NCBI GenBank assembly: GCA_903813345.2
Contig: CAIIXF020000001.1
Span: forward strand, 57,059,885 to 57,123,884
Reading direction: 5' to 3'
Origin: Owenia fusiformis
Lineage: Eukaryota > Annelida > Polychaeta > Sabellida > Oweniidae
DNA: 64,000 nt
Shown: one piece after another, positions 23,172 through 37,300 of the stretch
Layout of the letters: each line of letters begins with the position of its first letter
How positions within the stretch are numbered: position 1 is the first letter of the stretch
Made by a program: the position numbers and the translations under genes
The notes under the pieces: generated by a model
Told to the model about the DNA's origin: nothing
Seen by the model: the letters and a program-made list of their open reading frames with translations, nothing else
Database searches by the model: none

Positions 23172-26100
23172 ATGAAGACATTCGTTGCACTTTTGCTTGT
23201 CGCCCATTGCGCATCAGCAAAAATATGGGAAGGTATATATATTAATATTAGGTTCATTATTTCAGATAATTTATCAATTTATTTTGAGTTTTTTTTTATA
23301 CAAAATTTCCGAAAATGTTTTCTGTTTTTATTTTAATTCATAGTGATCTGAAACTTGCGCAATTAACATTTTTCTAATTACAAAGCGTGAAAATCGCTCT
23401 ACACAGTATGAAACAATTGAATTTTAAAAGTTGAATATTACTACTTTCAGTCCAATAGGGCAATGTTATACTGACAACACCATCGTGCCTTTTTTCATTA
23501 TTTTTGACAATCAATCTCAGGTTCCTGTGGCCAGCTCGGTAGCAAACGTATCGTAGGTGGTAACGACGCAACCGCCCACTCCTGGCCATGGCAAGCTAGT
23601 CTCCAGCAATCTACATGGTGGTCCTCTGGGCATATCTGTGGGGCGACCCTGGTGCACCCACAGTGGGCTATCACAGCCGCACATTGTGTTGAAGGGTAAG
23701 TTGTTTGGTGAGGACCTGTAACGGGTGGTTGGAAGATACCAAAATATATGTATATATAGGCATGCAGATATCTACAATATCAAAAGCTTATCATCATTGA
23801 ACAATTAATATTGTCAGTTGTAGACGAGTTCCAATATTTTCAAAAATATGGTTTCAGATCAAGCCGCAATGATCTCCAAGTTGTATTTGGAGAACATGAC
23901 AGAACTACCGCCACCGGAAGAGAAGTAACAAGCCAGATCCAGGCAATTATCCAGGTAAGAGCTATTCTTTTCAATGATGGGCCTTAAGATAGGCGCTAAT
24001 ATTTGCATTTCATATGAACTTTGTTTCTAAAACTGCAAAAAAATATTTTCTATCTTATAATAGCAACCGTTAAAGGGTACAATACTTAATCAAGTAGATG
24101 AGCAATAACCTACATGTATATTGGTGATTTGATATCTGTTTCTTTGACAATACCTAGCACGAGAATTACGACCAGAATGGCGATGGCTTCCCTTACGACA
24201 TTGCCCTATTGAAGCTGTCAGAGCCTGTCCCTCTTGGACGCTACATCCAGCCCGCCTGCATGCCTAAATCTTCCAACCAAGTGTTCCTCAACGAGGAGTG
24301 CTGGATTTCAGGATGGGGATCAACCCAAGGTTTGTTCATCGATTTGGAAATGTTCACTTAGCGCTTGCTGCAAAGAATTGCAGAGTGGGAGGCACATTTG
24401 ATATTGATAATTTCATAATAAACAATAATGGTAAAAATGAGGTCACGTTGACCTTAAAATGCCCTTTTTATTCAAAAGACACTGTTGTCAAAAAATTGTG
24501 TTCATGTTTTTCCTGTTAAATGATTGTTGTATATACTTTATTTACAATTTTTTCATATTTTGTGTTTTTAGTGATTTTTTAAGACAACCACAATTCTATT
24601 GGTTTTAGATTTTTGTTTTGTCGCTCAGAATAAAAAAATGTAATGCATTGCACTTGCTCTTAGAAAATGATGATATCAGCAAGAGTTCATTGACTTACAC
24701 GCCCCTCCATAAGTTTGACAACCCTGCTGCGTATTGCAATTTATATTGCAACTTATTGCAACTTATAAACGATAAAATTGTGTTTTAATGTTAATATGTT
24801 TTCAAAACATCACTAAAAATGAAAAGAACTGTAAAGAAAGTTGATCCTAAAGTGAGCCATAAAATAAGTTGTTTTGCCAAAAACTAGAATGTTTATTGGA
24901 ATATACAAAAAAAACATTTTAATATGTAAAGTAGGGATACTATCAATGACAACAATGGCTTTTGAATCAAAGAGGCATTTTAAGGTCGACATGACCCCAT
25001 TTTCACCATAATTGTCTTTAATAAAATTACCACACCCCAATGAACTATCATAACTAATTAACCTCTTATTTTGCGTTTTTACTGCAATGGCTCACTTTTG
25101 GTTATTTCACCCCCAACATAGGTTTTTGTGATTGTCTGGGCAAATGGCACATACTAATTTACATGTATAAGTAAAAGAAAAATGAAAGAAGCGACGCATT
25201 AATTTTAACATTTCCCGACAGCTCCACCATTTACGAGACACAATGTGTTTTTGTTGCTCCAGGCCTATGGGCAAAATTACACTTCCTTAATCTATATTGG
25301 GTATATTGGGACTTAATAGCAAATCCATCTATCATATTTTGCCAAAGATGATATCTTTAATCCATATTTCCAGGTGGTAACGACAACAGCGTGCTCCAGG
25401 AGCTCCAGATCCCAGTGAGGACCAACAGCGAATGTGCAAACTCTTGGGGCGCTAACTACATTGATGACTTCCATATCTGCATCGGCAATGGAGACATCGG
25501 AGCTTGCAACGTAAGTTCTACTCACTCTTGAAACTATGTTTCTTCAGCTAATTGAGAATATTCAATACTTTTTGTCTTTGATTTGTTTGATTCTAACCAT
25601 TGAGTAATACACTTTTATACTCATTGGAGTTTTCAGTAGATCATTAAAATTAATACTGAAGTGCAAATAACAAGTTGATTTGTAATCATTTATTTCTTTT
25701 TTTAAAAATACTCAAAAGATAAAATATAAATCATAAAGAATTTGAACAAAGAAAAAAGTATTGAGTCCAATTGTTTTGGACGGGCTGCAGGCCGTCGCCT
25801 ATTCACAGGCGCGATCCCACTACTGCTCGACATGGGGACTTTTGTCTGCTGCGTTTCCGCCCTGGACCTGTACGTCCCTCCTTAGACAACCTGGGCACCC
25901 TAAGCTCCCCAGGGGTGACCATATTGATGCCGAGCTTAGTGCGGACGCCCGATCGACATAGAGCACCGACAAGCAGGACTCCCGCCCTCAAACCGTTCCA
26001 CAATCCCAGCCTCCAAGTAACTGGATTACAGGAGCACGCCACAACTCCCAGCTGACATTGATTGGAAAATTTACATATAAGAACATGAGTGACCAATCAC

Positions 26101-26441
26101 ACGCAAATACGCCACATTTCGAATGATGTTACAAAATATATTCAGAATTGCCAGCAGCATTCTATCACCATCTATACAAAATGAAGATAAGTCTTTTCGA
26201 TAGCGAATACAGTATATCATTATGATAAATCATTAGTGTACGTATTTACAAGGCATTTTCTCTTATTTCTTCACAGGGCGATAGCGGTGGCCCTCTTCAA
26301 TGCAACATCAATGGCGAGTGGGTGTTGGCCGGAGCCACTAGCTGGGGATACAGCGGTTGTACTACCAGAGGATATCCCAACGTCTACGCTAGAATCAGCT
26401 TCTTCCTCGACTGGATCGAAAACAAGGTCGCCAATAACTAA
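23172..26441 (+). CDS. Secreted elastase/chymotrypsin-like serine protease (S1A), complete six-exon gene
   Basis: A secreted zymogen that cleaves proteins, probably in the gut. Exons are 23172-23232, 23521-23695, 23858-23954, 24158-24329, 25374-25510 and 26277-26441. All are GT-AG and in phase, giving 268 residues. A signal peptide ([16 protein letters not shown]) leads a short propeptide, and activation is expected at KR|IVGGND. The catalytic triad is complete: His in TAAHC, Asp in YDIALLKL, Ser in GDSGGP. Ten cysteines can form five disulfides, including one tying the propeptide (GSCG) to the catalytic domain (PACM). The residue at chymotrypsin position 189 is Gly and at 226 Asn, so it is not a trypsin. 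A pocket for hydrophobic or small residues, as in elastase 2, is the best inference. A 7SL RNA gene lies antisense in intron 5 and a MITE sits in intron 4. Confidence 0.95.
24391..25040. mobile_element. Inverted-repeat element in protease intron 4
   Basis: Bases about 24413-24495 and 24945-25035 are diverged inverted copies centred on TTGACCTTAAAATGCC and GGCATTTTAAGGTCGAC. Between them at 24697 lies a single CCCCTCCATAAGTTTG end of the Tc1-like MITE family, so one element may have inserted into another. Non-coding; outer edges approximate. Confidence 0.6.
25755..26056 (-). ncRNA. 7SL RNA (signal recognition particle RNA)
   Basis: The RNA core of the signal recognition particle, which targets secreted proteins to the ER; 7SL genes are transcribed by RNA polymerase III. 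Read on the minus strand from about 26056, the whole length of about 300 nt lines up with animal 7SL. Conserved blocks include TCCGCACTAAG, CGGCATCAATATGGT, CAGGTTGTCTAAGGAGGG (helix 6) and GGCGGAAACGCAGCAG (helix 8, the SRP54 site). Near the 3' end, GTAGTGGGATCGCGCCTG and the following GTGAATAG match the human RNA as I know it. A run of six T (25752-25757 on the complement) is a pol III terminator, and a TTATATGT box lies just upstream. There is no poly-A tail, which argues against a retrocopy. It sits antisense in the last intron of the protease gene. Confidence 0.95.
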
Positions 26442-26489
26442 ATATCTGAAAGCGCCATTTCTTTTGTAAAATGATATTTAAAAGCGTTC

Positions 26490-26495
26490 AATAAA
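26490..26495 (+). other. Polyadenylation signal of the protease gene
   Basis: AATAAA begins 49 bases after the TAA stop and is followed by a T-rich stretch. Confidence 0.75.
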
Positions 26496-28397
26496 GTTTA
26501 TTTGTACTATATTATAATTTTTCTTGTTATGTCAAATCGAATTATAAGCTATACAGTTATAGTTCTAAGTTTGGGCCCTCCATCTACTTCACATCCTTGT
26601 GGAGGAAGGGTCAGTGGTTGGAGTCAAAGGTCGCAAGGTCAATGTCAAGGGTTGCAAGGGCTTGATGTGTGACCACCTTCTACCATTAGAAAGCAGCGTA
26701 GGAATTGAACAGCAACATATGGCCCTCAGCAAACATACATGTAATTTTATGATTTACATAACCATGCCCACAGCAAATCCATTTGCATTTTTGAAATGAC
26801 TCATACATTTATATAATCCATAAACAAAAACAAATCACATGTTTTTCTCAAGCTTAAAAAATATTCAACTTGCTCTGAGCAAAAAACAATAGTTCAAAAA
26901 TAAGTAACGCGACAATATTACCTGATGACTCAGTGTGAATGCAGGCAACATATTGAATCAAGTGGATAAGGTGATAGCATATAATCAAATTAAATGGACA
27001 TTCACAGCTTCCAAATATGATGATTAATTGGTAATGTCTCCCTTTTATTAGATTATAACAAAATTGGCAACTGTGTGTTTCGTTTACTTAATATTTATCG
27101 TTTGTAAGTAATTTTCGCGTCAAACATAACCATCGTGGAACCTACTTTGAAATACGTTTGCCAAATTGAGAATGACCAGGCCCCAGGTGATAAGTAAAAC
27201 TAAGTCTAGTTTGACATATATCATCGTTTTGAGATGTAAAACACAATGACAATATAATGATGTGCACTTAGAAAATAGATCTTCAGACGTTTCCAAGATT
27301 GCAATTCAAAACAATAAGGACTTTGACTACCTTTTGAAATGAGTGTTCAATGGATGTCCTCACTTTATGGATTATGATTGATAAAAAATCTCCTCACCCC
27401 GGTTGATTACCTCGAATTATTGCTGAAAGTACAAAGAGATAATGAATAACAAGAAAAAAATGAAAGTGGTAAGCCATTTTAATATTTTCAATGTAGGTCA
27501 AATAAGGTCAAGGTTAAATGAGTATAGTAATGAGTATGGTAAATACTCCGGGTCTTGTCTGCAAGTGCAACCGCCATCTTAACATGTAGCTATAGAAATA
27601 TAATGAAGACAAAATAGTAGTAGGCATTCACTTCCGAATTTGGTAATGTCCAAAGAAAAGCCAATGTCGAATAAGAAGAACAAATGTTTAACAATATCAA
27701 GATCAAGGTCAACATTGCATTTACAGTGAAAATACGAACGTCTACTCCCGTCAACAATTGAGCCAGGCAACAGGAAAAGGGGTCTTATCACTTATTTTTC
27801 AATATTTTGATTTTTTGTTTATCTTAAAAAGCACAAAGAGGCCTTTCAAATGAGCCATGGCTTATGTCTTAACAATTTTTTCTTGCAGATATAGACCAAA
27901 AGACGCTTTTGAATTTAGCACATTTTCCTCTTAATCTTGAGCACATTTTTGGCTCTGTAGCACAATTTAAATTTTTGTGATAAGACCGGTTTTCCCATGG
28001 CCAGGCTCAATTAATGAATTATGACTAATCCATAATGGCCAGTTCATCAGAATTACCACGATCATGCAATTAAACAGATGTATATCTACCACACCTGTTG
28101 TAATCAATGGCTGCTAGCAATAAAGTTCTAATATAAAAAGCATGTTATGAATAACATGAACTATAAATATGCATTGTACAATGATATCATATATGTAGTA
28201 TATATGTGAAATGGTATTCAAGCATTGAAAGAATCTCCATGTACTAAGTTCTACGTATCAGCTGAGTATATATGATTTAGATCAAGTATATTAGCTGTGA
28301 AAACCACGGAGAACGCATCAATATCTCTCATTATTCATGCGCAAGATCATTCACTTAAAAACGTGTCATTGATTTTGAAGTTCAAGACTTTTAAGAT
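26496..28397. other. Intergenic stretch, no gene recognised
   Basis: AT-rich DNA with several AGGTCAA/TGACCTT-type half-sites (for example near 26625, 27495 and 27705) of the kind common in molluscan intergenic repeats. No open frame with splice or domain support. Confidence 0.45.
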
Positions 28398-31300
28398 ATG
28401 AATGATCATTTGGATTGTGAAACTAACAAGGTAAGAATTGCATGATATTATCTAGCAATATTGTACAATACAATCAAAACTATAAACAAATACGATAAAG
28501 AAGTTCAATCTAATATTACAATACAATACAATACAATACAATACAATACAATACAACATATAATGTGATGCAATACAATACAACACAACACAATGCAATG
28601 CAATATAACATAATGCTACTCTGCACATGGTCAACTTTCAAATCTAGAAGAATTAAACAACTCAACACATACAGAATGTAATGAAAAAGTAATACTGGTA
28701 ATTATAATGTCACCAATAGGAACACAATCAAATTTTGGTACACCGTAGTTTATATTCAAAGAAGTCATTACTTCATGTACATGTACTGCTGCTAGCTAAT
28801 GTCCTATAACTTTGATCAAATGGTCAACCAACCATTCATTTATATGAATTAAGTATCTGGAACTCTTTGACAAAGTTCAGTATGATAGCCTCGGGTATTT
28901 TATGCCACCCACAGGAGTAGGCCATGCAATAACTGTTGACATTCATGGTATCAGAACATTGCTTTCTGTACGGTAGTGAACCATCGGACAATGAGCGATC
29001 ACGTCATTTGATGGGATCATTGGCAAATACCCCAACACTTCGAGGGAAAGATTGTTCCATTCTTAGACATCAAAGGTTTCAAGAAGGGTAGCGTCTACTA
29101 TTAGCGTTGGTTTTAAATTGGATTTAAATAATATATTCGAGGTTGTTACGACAAATATTTGACACTTACAAAAATGTGAATAACCTCGAATAAATCTAAT
29201 TGATTCCAAGCATGATATAATGATATCAACAACCAATGGGAAACATGCAGGCCATACTGCTGCTAAAGCTGTTGATGATACAAATACAAGGGATCGCAAT
29301 TCACTCATTTCCAAGTAACAATGGTAGAGGACATAGGCTCATATCATGAATCAAACAATAAAAGTACATTAATTAATTCTTAAAGGTAAGTCAAGTAACA
29401 CAGAAACTGATACTGGATCCAAGGACAAAATAGAACAAACTAACGTTGGATCAGTGTCACTGACCGAAGGCCTATATTTTCATTTTTCAAATTCTAAAAA
29501 ATTGCCTCAAAACTTTTTGAGTCGTTCTTCGTGTTTTAAAGGGTCGCCAAACTATCGTAATTCGCATCTAAGGTTTCTAAGTACAGTATCTATATACAGA
29601 GTGTCAACTGGGAGTATGTACCTCTAAAGCACAAAAATGTAAATTCATCTTCAAATTTACATTTCAAACTGCAATGCCGATCAGTTCATTCAGTATTAAC
29701 TATATAGTTTCATTGACAAACACTAGATCTCCAAAAACATGGCAAACATAAACTCTTAGATGGAATTAGTCAAACATCATACAAACGTTGGAATAATCTT
29801 TAACGCATATAAACCGATGATAGACTCAATAAGTGGCGATGCTAAATGTAGAATATTATTCAATTTCTTGTAATTCCATTCTTTGGCTGATCAGATATCC
29901 ATTTGATTGGGGATTATATAACAAAAAACTTACAAAGAATATAACAGCATTTATTATTCATTTCAATTTATATTCTATTGGATATTGCTCGAACAAATGT
30001 ATCGATACAAAGTGAATTTTTATAATGCTTGAAAAGGTAGATTAGAATAACAGACCGAGGTGAATGACAATAGTCAATATAAATACTATATGTAAATGTT
30101 TAAAAACAAACTTTCTTAACAAATGATGTGAATGAAAAAAAATATTTGTAGGCCAGTTTATACTTGTGGGATATAAGTTCTAAATGAATGCATGCGTGGA
30201 ACCAAATGCACAGTCATGTTTTGATTAAGTGTTTGGATTCTACAAATCTAAACTGAATATGAACAACGAGGACATCCATAGCTAAAGATCGGATGGCCTC
30301 ACAACACAAGTCATTATTTCACAGGTGAAAGTTGGTTTGATACATGTAAAGGTAGTCTTGAATTAGACAATCAAAATGATTTGAGAGAAATACCGATTTA
30401 TAAAAAAATCTCAAGAGAGTATTTTTCAAAACGGTGTCTTAATTCCAGATATTCATAGGTTCATTAATCATAGAATCATAGGTCAAAATCAAAGATTTAA
30501 CGCTAATGGGTCCATTTTTATGATAAATTGATGTATCAACATTTTTATTTTGATGAATCAACATATCACATATACCTTAAATAACTTTAATAAGATATCA
30601 TGGATCATTTAGAAGTTTTATCTTCAAATAGAACGCAGAAAACAGAAGTTGATAAATTGTAAAACGCTTACAATGTCATGCTTAATATTGTTCTGATCGA
30701 TCAGCCGGAATAACTTTTACTTATGGAAAATAAACAAAGGGATATTATTTATGTCAAGTCCTATTTAAAGCTCGTTATCCCATTGTCTTTTATATATTGC
30801 TTCTAGAAATAATCATAAATATTTGATCCAACATATTTATTAATCTCCAGGTCGGCTTCGTCTCCCAGTGTCGATACATTGACTATGCAATCAGAGGGCA
30901 AGCAAAAGAGACAATCAACAACAGTGGGGAGATTAGGAAATCATTAGCGAACGATGCCCTACATAGACGACTACTGCAACACAGGGCATTGACCACTATG
31001 GCCCGGGCATCGTCATACAGCCACAAGCTGCTATGCGGGCTGTTATGTGAGAAGCAAATCGTAGAAGATCATATAAGAACGTTAGATGTGACCATCTCAG
31101 ACATGAAGAAACCAGCTTTCAGTGGATGCATCAAAAATGAGGACACGGGAGATGAAATGTGGGGAATAATTAATGATATGATATTTGCTGCATTTGACAA
31201 TGCCAGCACTAAGGCATCTGCTAAATGTGTTATCTTGCTACCAAGCCACGAGATACAATCTGTCATCACCGACTCCTTGCATCTTAATCTACCGCCATTC

Positions 31301-34300
31301 TTGGCGAGCCAAATTCCAAAATATCGCTTCGTTATCGAGGAACCGACCGCTGATAAGGATTACGTGTTTAGTGTAGAAACAAGAGAACATCTGGAGACCT
31401 GGATCACGAAGCTGCAGTCTGCGGTTGAACTAGACACTGATATATTTTGTCGAGGTTCCAAAAACAAAAATAAATCACCACCTGATAACAACTCCAAATT
31501 AAAAAACACCATCCATTTCAAAAATGTAATTAATACAGAACGTGAGAGTGCAATTTCAACGGATCAGTCAAAACAACCAGATGTGATTCATCCTGAAACA
31601 ACAAACAATCAAACTAACTTAGAAAAGTCATCAATTAATCAAAATCAGTTAAATTCCCTTAGTTCAAAGACGTACAAAAATACAACTATCGACCAATATA
31701 TACCCGTGCCAAAGCGAAGTTATGTGCCAGAAATGAACGCTTACAGATTGTCACAAAATAACAGAAGCTCGTATGATCTTAATGGAAGTGTCACCAATGC
31801 ACAGATAAGTGTCGATGATGTGCGTATCAATAACATGTGTGACATATGTCCTGTATCATACAGCGCAGGTATCAATGAGTGTGGAGATAATACGGCAGCA
31901 TCAGCCGTAGTTTATGAAGAGACTGTTAGCACTGAGGCTCCTGAGACTGCAGAAGAAGGGCTAAGCCCGACACCATACGCTAATGACTATATAGATTATG
32001 CTACCACAATGGACAAGGACAATTCTGATGAATATGAACAAAGTGTCCCTAAGTTACATTTCAAGGAGATGTCTATTATTCGCCCAGTGAAAAGCACAGA
32101 CAGTCCATTGCTAGCAAAGAGAATTGGATCGCTGTCCAAACTGCTACAGTCCAGCACAGAGGATCTCTCTAAAAGGCCCCTTAAGGTGAAACGCAGTAAA
32201 AGTCTGCAGAAATCCAGAGCTGGAAGTCTCACAATAGACGTGCACTCTACCCCCAATGATCATAAACCAGTCATGGGTGCACCAAAGAGAAACAGGCTTG
32301 TGACAAGAATCTCATCAATCAAAGATATCTTCTTGAAGAAGAGGAAGGAGTATCTAAAGTTGGGATGTCTTAAAGATATCACAATATCTGGATACCTGTG
32401 CTATAAACAACTACTAAAATGGTCTAAATTATGGGCGGTAACTTCAGAAGGATATCTTTACGGGTACAAAACAGACGCTCCTTCTGAAACTCCGTCGTTT
32501 GCAGCCAATTTATGTGGAGGGGACTTGAAGCACGAGAAGGGGGATAAAAAGCAACCATATTGTTTCAAAATTGTGCAATCTAATAACAAATCGTTCGTAT
32601 TTGGTGCAACGGATAATTTTGAGCTGACTCGATGGATGGGTGTTCTCCAAAGGGAAATGATAACAACGAAAGCAGTGCCAAATGATAATAACAATGACAG
32701 TGCAGTACGCGAACGGACATCGAGTGCATCAAAAGCGGATCGTAAAATAGTTCCCAAAGTCTCACATAGAGCGTTTAATTCTGAATCTCATTTGAGGGTA
32801 GCCGATTTGTTCAATTCACATAGAATCAATGATAAATCTGGGACCAAAAGTAAAATACAACAAGAGCACATCAAAGGGCAAAATGACCTGATGAAACGCG
32901 AAAATGATAATCCAAGAACAGATGGACGAGAGAATGCAGAAGTTACTGACAGTACCAAGAATATAGACCTTAAATTACATAGTACAAATAAACAATCGGA
33001 AATAGGAAGTAATATTATCAAGGTAAAGTTCCAGCTGTCAGCCCTTCCTAATGTACCGACTATAGCCACGTTTAGACAGCACGCCATGAGGACTGATGAG
33101 GATGGTCCTACCAAACAAAACAATAATTATATCAACTCTTCTGAACCAATAAAACAACAGAGACCCGCTGATGCTCCCGAACAGCAGGTCAGTGCAATTA
33201 TATATAGTAAAGATACGTTTGATCTACAGAGTGCAGTTTTTAGTTTAAATATATGTTGATATATCATTTCCGATTTTCCGCAACTTTCAAGTGGAACCTT
33301 AGAGAAAATCACCCTCAAAGGCAGAATCAAAGAGTTTCACGTGGTGTAGTGGACGTCCTTGATTGAACCTACTAAACTCTTCCGAAAGGCCATTGATATT
33401 ATAAGATCTTCACAACTTTATTTATTTACATGTACCTCTGGCGTCTTACGGGGTAGAAAGGGCTAAAGAATGATTCTTTTATGAGTAAATGATCTGCTAA
33501 GACAACTGAATGCTTTAACAATACACAACATGGATTACATTACGATTGTTGTACTTTTAAATTGATACATATGCGAAAACACCTTTCAAAATGAAACACA
33601 AATCGGCGTAATAGTTTTGAAAAGTTACGTCACCACGGGGGATAAGCAAAACGAGGGCGAAGCCACGGACTGCGACTCGCGTAATTCAAAACGAGGTTAC
33701 AACGCATTATAGCTGAACAATGGCGGTAAGTCCAAACTTAATTTGGAAGGCATGTTAGGATTTGGGGTAGATTATTGGTTTGGATATTCTACAGAATAGC
33801 TAGTATGTTCCAGTCGGTGATCAACATATTCATACTCCACCTGCAATGGCATTCTTGGTGCTCGGCTGTCCAATAGTTTAGCATGAACACAAATGAATTC
33901 GAAATCTGCCACAAAAAATGTAATTTTGTCAATATTTGTCCCTAATATACCGATTTAAACAAAGGAATCAGAAATGACATCGAATTAATATAATTATTCA
34001 TGTTCTGTTGTTACAATTACATCTTCGTGTGATATTTGGTAAGCGGAAAACGTACAATTACATAGAAAATTGGAATTTATAATAGTCGCAGTCCATCCAT
34101 CTGCCTAACGCAGTCCGCGACTCAGTGTTGCTTTATATCTGAAGCTGAACGCAATCACACCAAAAGGTAGATAGCACAATGTGTGTACAGGTGTGGCCGA
34201 AATGGAGCAACTTTGGACAAAATTGAATATAAAGGGCTATTTTAATAGACCTACATCGTGTCTCAATCCATTCTGCAAATATATACAAGCTGTCGAATAC

Positions 34301-37300
34301 AGCTGAAATCATGAATTTAAGGTAGCTAGCAATATTGATGGACTGTTGGAAAGATCATCCAAAATTACATTAACTCACCAACTCTCCAATTATTTGATAT
34401 TTTCCTGATATCTTAAATACTAGTTAATGTACCCTTCCCCAACAGCTTTTATTGCATCATCAAAAAGTTAATTGTTTCGCATTTCTACTTCTTATAAAAA
34501 GTCTCACCACTATCCAATTATCCAATTATCTATATATTTAACCCTATCCACAAATTGGTTTGTAATAAACATATTACGTTGTCATCTTGCACTCGACTGT
34601 TCTGCCAAATACGCTATTGAATTGCCATATTTCTAGGTCTTAAACGATACAATATAGCAATTTGGGACATTGATTCAGGTAATAGATATATGTTAATCAA
34701 CGTAACTTTGAATGATCTTTCCAATGATATGTCACACTTGGTGATTTTTGGTGTAGTGGGGGGGGGTGCGGGACTTATTTGGCACCCTTCTATGGAATGA
34801 ATTATGATACATGCACGAGCGAACGTACAATACCACGAGTGAATATGAGGATATGTCAATCATTTTTTAATTATTAATAATCGAAGTTTCGTCTTGAGTC
34901 AATAAGAACAAAGCTCCATAACAGACGCTTTTGATTGTTAAAAGGCATAAACTACGTTTTGTGAAAAATTGGAAAAACATGATCTTTTTTGATTGGTTAC
35001 AAACGTATAGTGATAATCTGGATGCTGACTTTCTTTTCCTGAAACAATAATAGCGTAGGAATATAGTTTACACTATCTTATTTATTTCGTGTTCGCGGCT
35101 GGACTGTGTTGCTTAGAATATCAATAGAGGCTGTGTTGCGTTGTTGAAATAGCTTTGTTTACTGGACTGCGTCCACTATGAATGCGCAGTTTGAATCTAA
35201 TTTTCTCCTCATGAACACATTCTATTATCAAATCATTTTCACGAATTATACTCGGAGCCTCAACTAACCTTTAGATATCAGAAACGTGTTAAAACTCCTT
35301 TCAAATGTATAGTAAATTAAATAATATGCACATATTTTACAGGTAAAATCAGAACTTTGCTACTGTTTTAGCTTGATCTGGACAACTGCTTATTTTCTTA
35401 TCTACAGACCAACAGTAGATACAGAGTAATATTTTGGTCACCGATTAGACACTACGATAGCATTTAAAATACCTGGATTTCTCTATTTTGTCGGAAGAAG
35501 CAGAAGGCACTGCCGAATGTCCCTCCATTTTGGCGCTGGGCTGCGGTGTAAAGTTACGCGAGTCGCAGTCCGTGGCTTCGCCCTCGTTTTGCTTATCCCC
35601 CGTGGTCACTAGTAATCTCTTAACAAATTGTTTCTTCGAGGATTTCAAGATAAACCTCGTTCTGCCGACAATTTTCCATTTGATATTTACAAAGTTCAAC
35701 CGGATATCTTGCTCTTAAAAGTGATGTGCATTATACCTACACAGAGAGCAAAAAAATCATACAAAGTTTCAGGTAAATGTGGAATGTAATGAACATCAAA
35801 GATCGGGATATAATGATTGATTCGAAGATGTCTCTCTGGCAGGTAGGTCGCTGCAAATAGCGTTTATCAAGGGGAGATCTCTAGTCAGGAATACAAAGCT
35901 ACTTATTTGAATTCTCAATTTTAGAATATTTTTGATCAATTATATAATTCATTGTCTTGCCTGGATGTTAAAAAGACAAGTGTGCATTTTCTAGTGTGAA
36001 CTAGCCGCTTCTACTATTTCCACATTCTATACAAAGCGCATATCATCATAGATAGGTAATATCAGTGTTTTGTCAAATTGCAACATGGTGAAATCATGAT
36101 TTTTTCACCGATGGATTAAAATGATTATTGGTTCATATGTCAGTTCATCAATTCGATCATCAAGAATCAACGGATAGCTTGTTAACATAGACTTTCAAGC
36201 CTTTTCTTACCCTTTGGATTCGTTCGACATCGAGCTTCTTATAGTTTATAACTAGACTCTGCGCGCATGGTAGCCTTTTCTTCATCCAATCCCAAAGTGA
36301 ATGAATTTGCTTGAATTGCATGCATATTGATAAATGCATTGATGTATACCCATCATGGTATTCTTCACTTTGATCCTTGTAGAGGTGATGTGAGAGCTAT
36401 ACGGGGTGAGGTCACAAGGGTATAGGCTACCCTACCTGCCATTTTCGTTCATCATTTCATTTCAAATAACTTGCAGAACGAAAATGGAGTGGGAAATTGG
36501 AACTTCTAAATACAAATTGTAATTTGTAGATGATTATCATGGATTGGAATTAAACAGAAAATATTTTGAGTTTATCAACAAGTGCAATGTGAGACGCGCT
36601 CGATCGATCTCTCAAGATCGCAAGTGTAGATTCGATTCACATTGTGGTCTTATTTACCCTGGTCAGAGCCTATTACATTATCATTAGCCTATCACATTAG
36701 GCTGATGAAACTCTCTTTTAAAAGGAAATCAAACTTTTAGAAAGAGCATGTTACGTAATCTTTGGAATTCTTTAAATGTAGATACTCTTGTAACATGATA
36801 AAACAGATAATCAGAATGGTAGATTTAAGACAGTGATCATTCATGATATTGTACACCTGACATAATAAAGATGGCGTTCCTATTGCAGTCTTATTCTGAC
36901 AGCTGAGCTATACTATACTTGACACAATTACAAGAGATCTGTGATGGGATGCATCGTGGTAAGCCACACCCTCTCCATCTCTATCCTTCTGGATATAGAC
37001 CCGGGGATAGAGATGCAACAGAGAGAGATACTATGAGTATCAGAATGGATGGGATGCTATCCGGCCAAGTTGCACTTGTCACATTTGCAACTAACTTCAA
37101 GAGGAAGGATCCGGAGGAACAATGCATGCTCACAGTTGTTGTTTCATCGTTACTTGAAATACGATTTTGATTATCTTTTGAAATTTACATGTGGCACTTG
37201 TACCTTTGGTGAAAAAAGATTGTATTAAGTTAATTGATCAGACATATTCCCCCATACATGATCATCGATAACATATCACTGGATATTGTAAAATGAAAAC

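Noticed and set aside
33634-35604. A RAG1/RAG2-like gene pair between the CAC-type ends
   Set aside because: No long open frame exists inside. The element is non-autonomous.
36590-36652. tRNA-like sequence with a GATTCGATTC box
   Set aside because: The T-stem and acceptor stem do not pair well and there is no good A box. At most a degraded tRNA-derived fragment.
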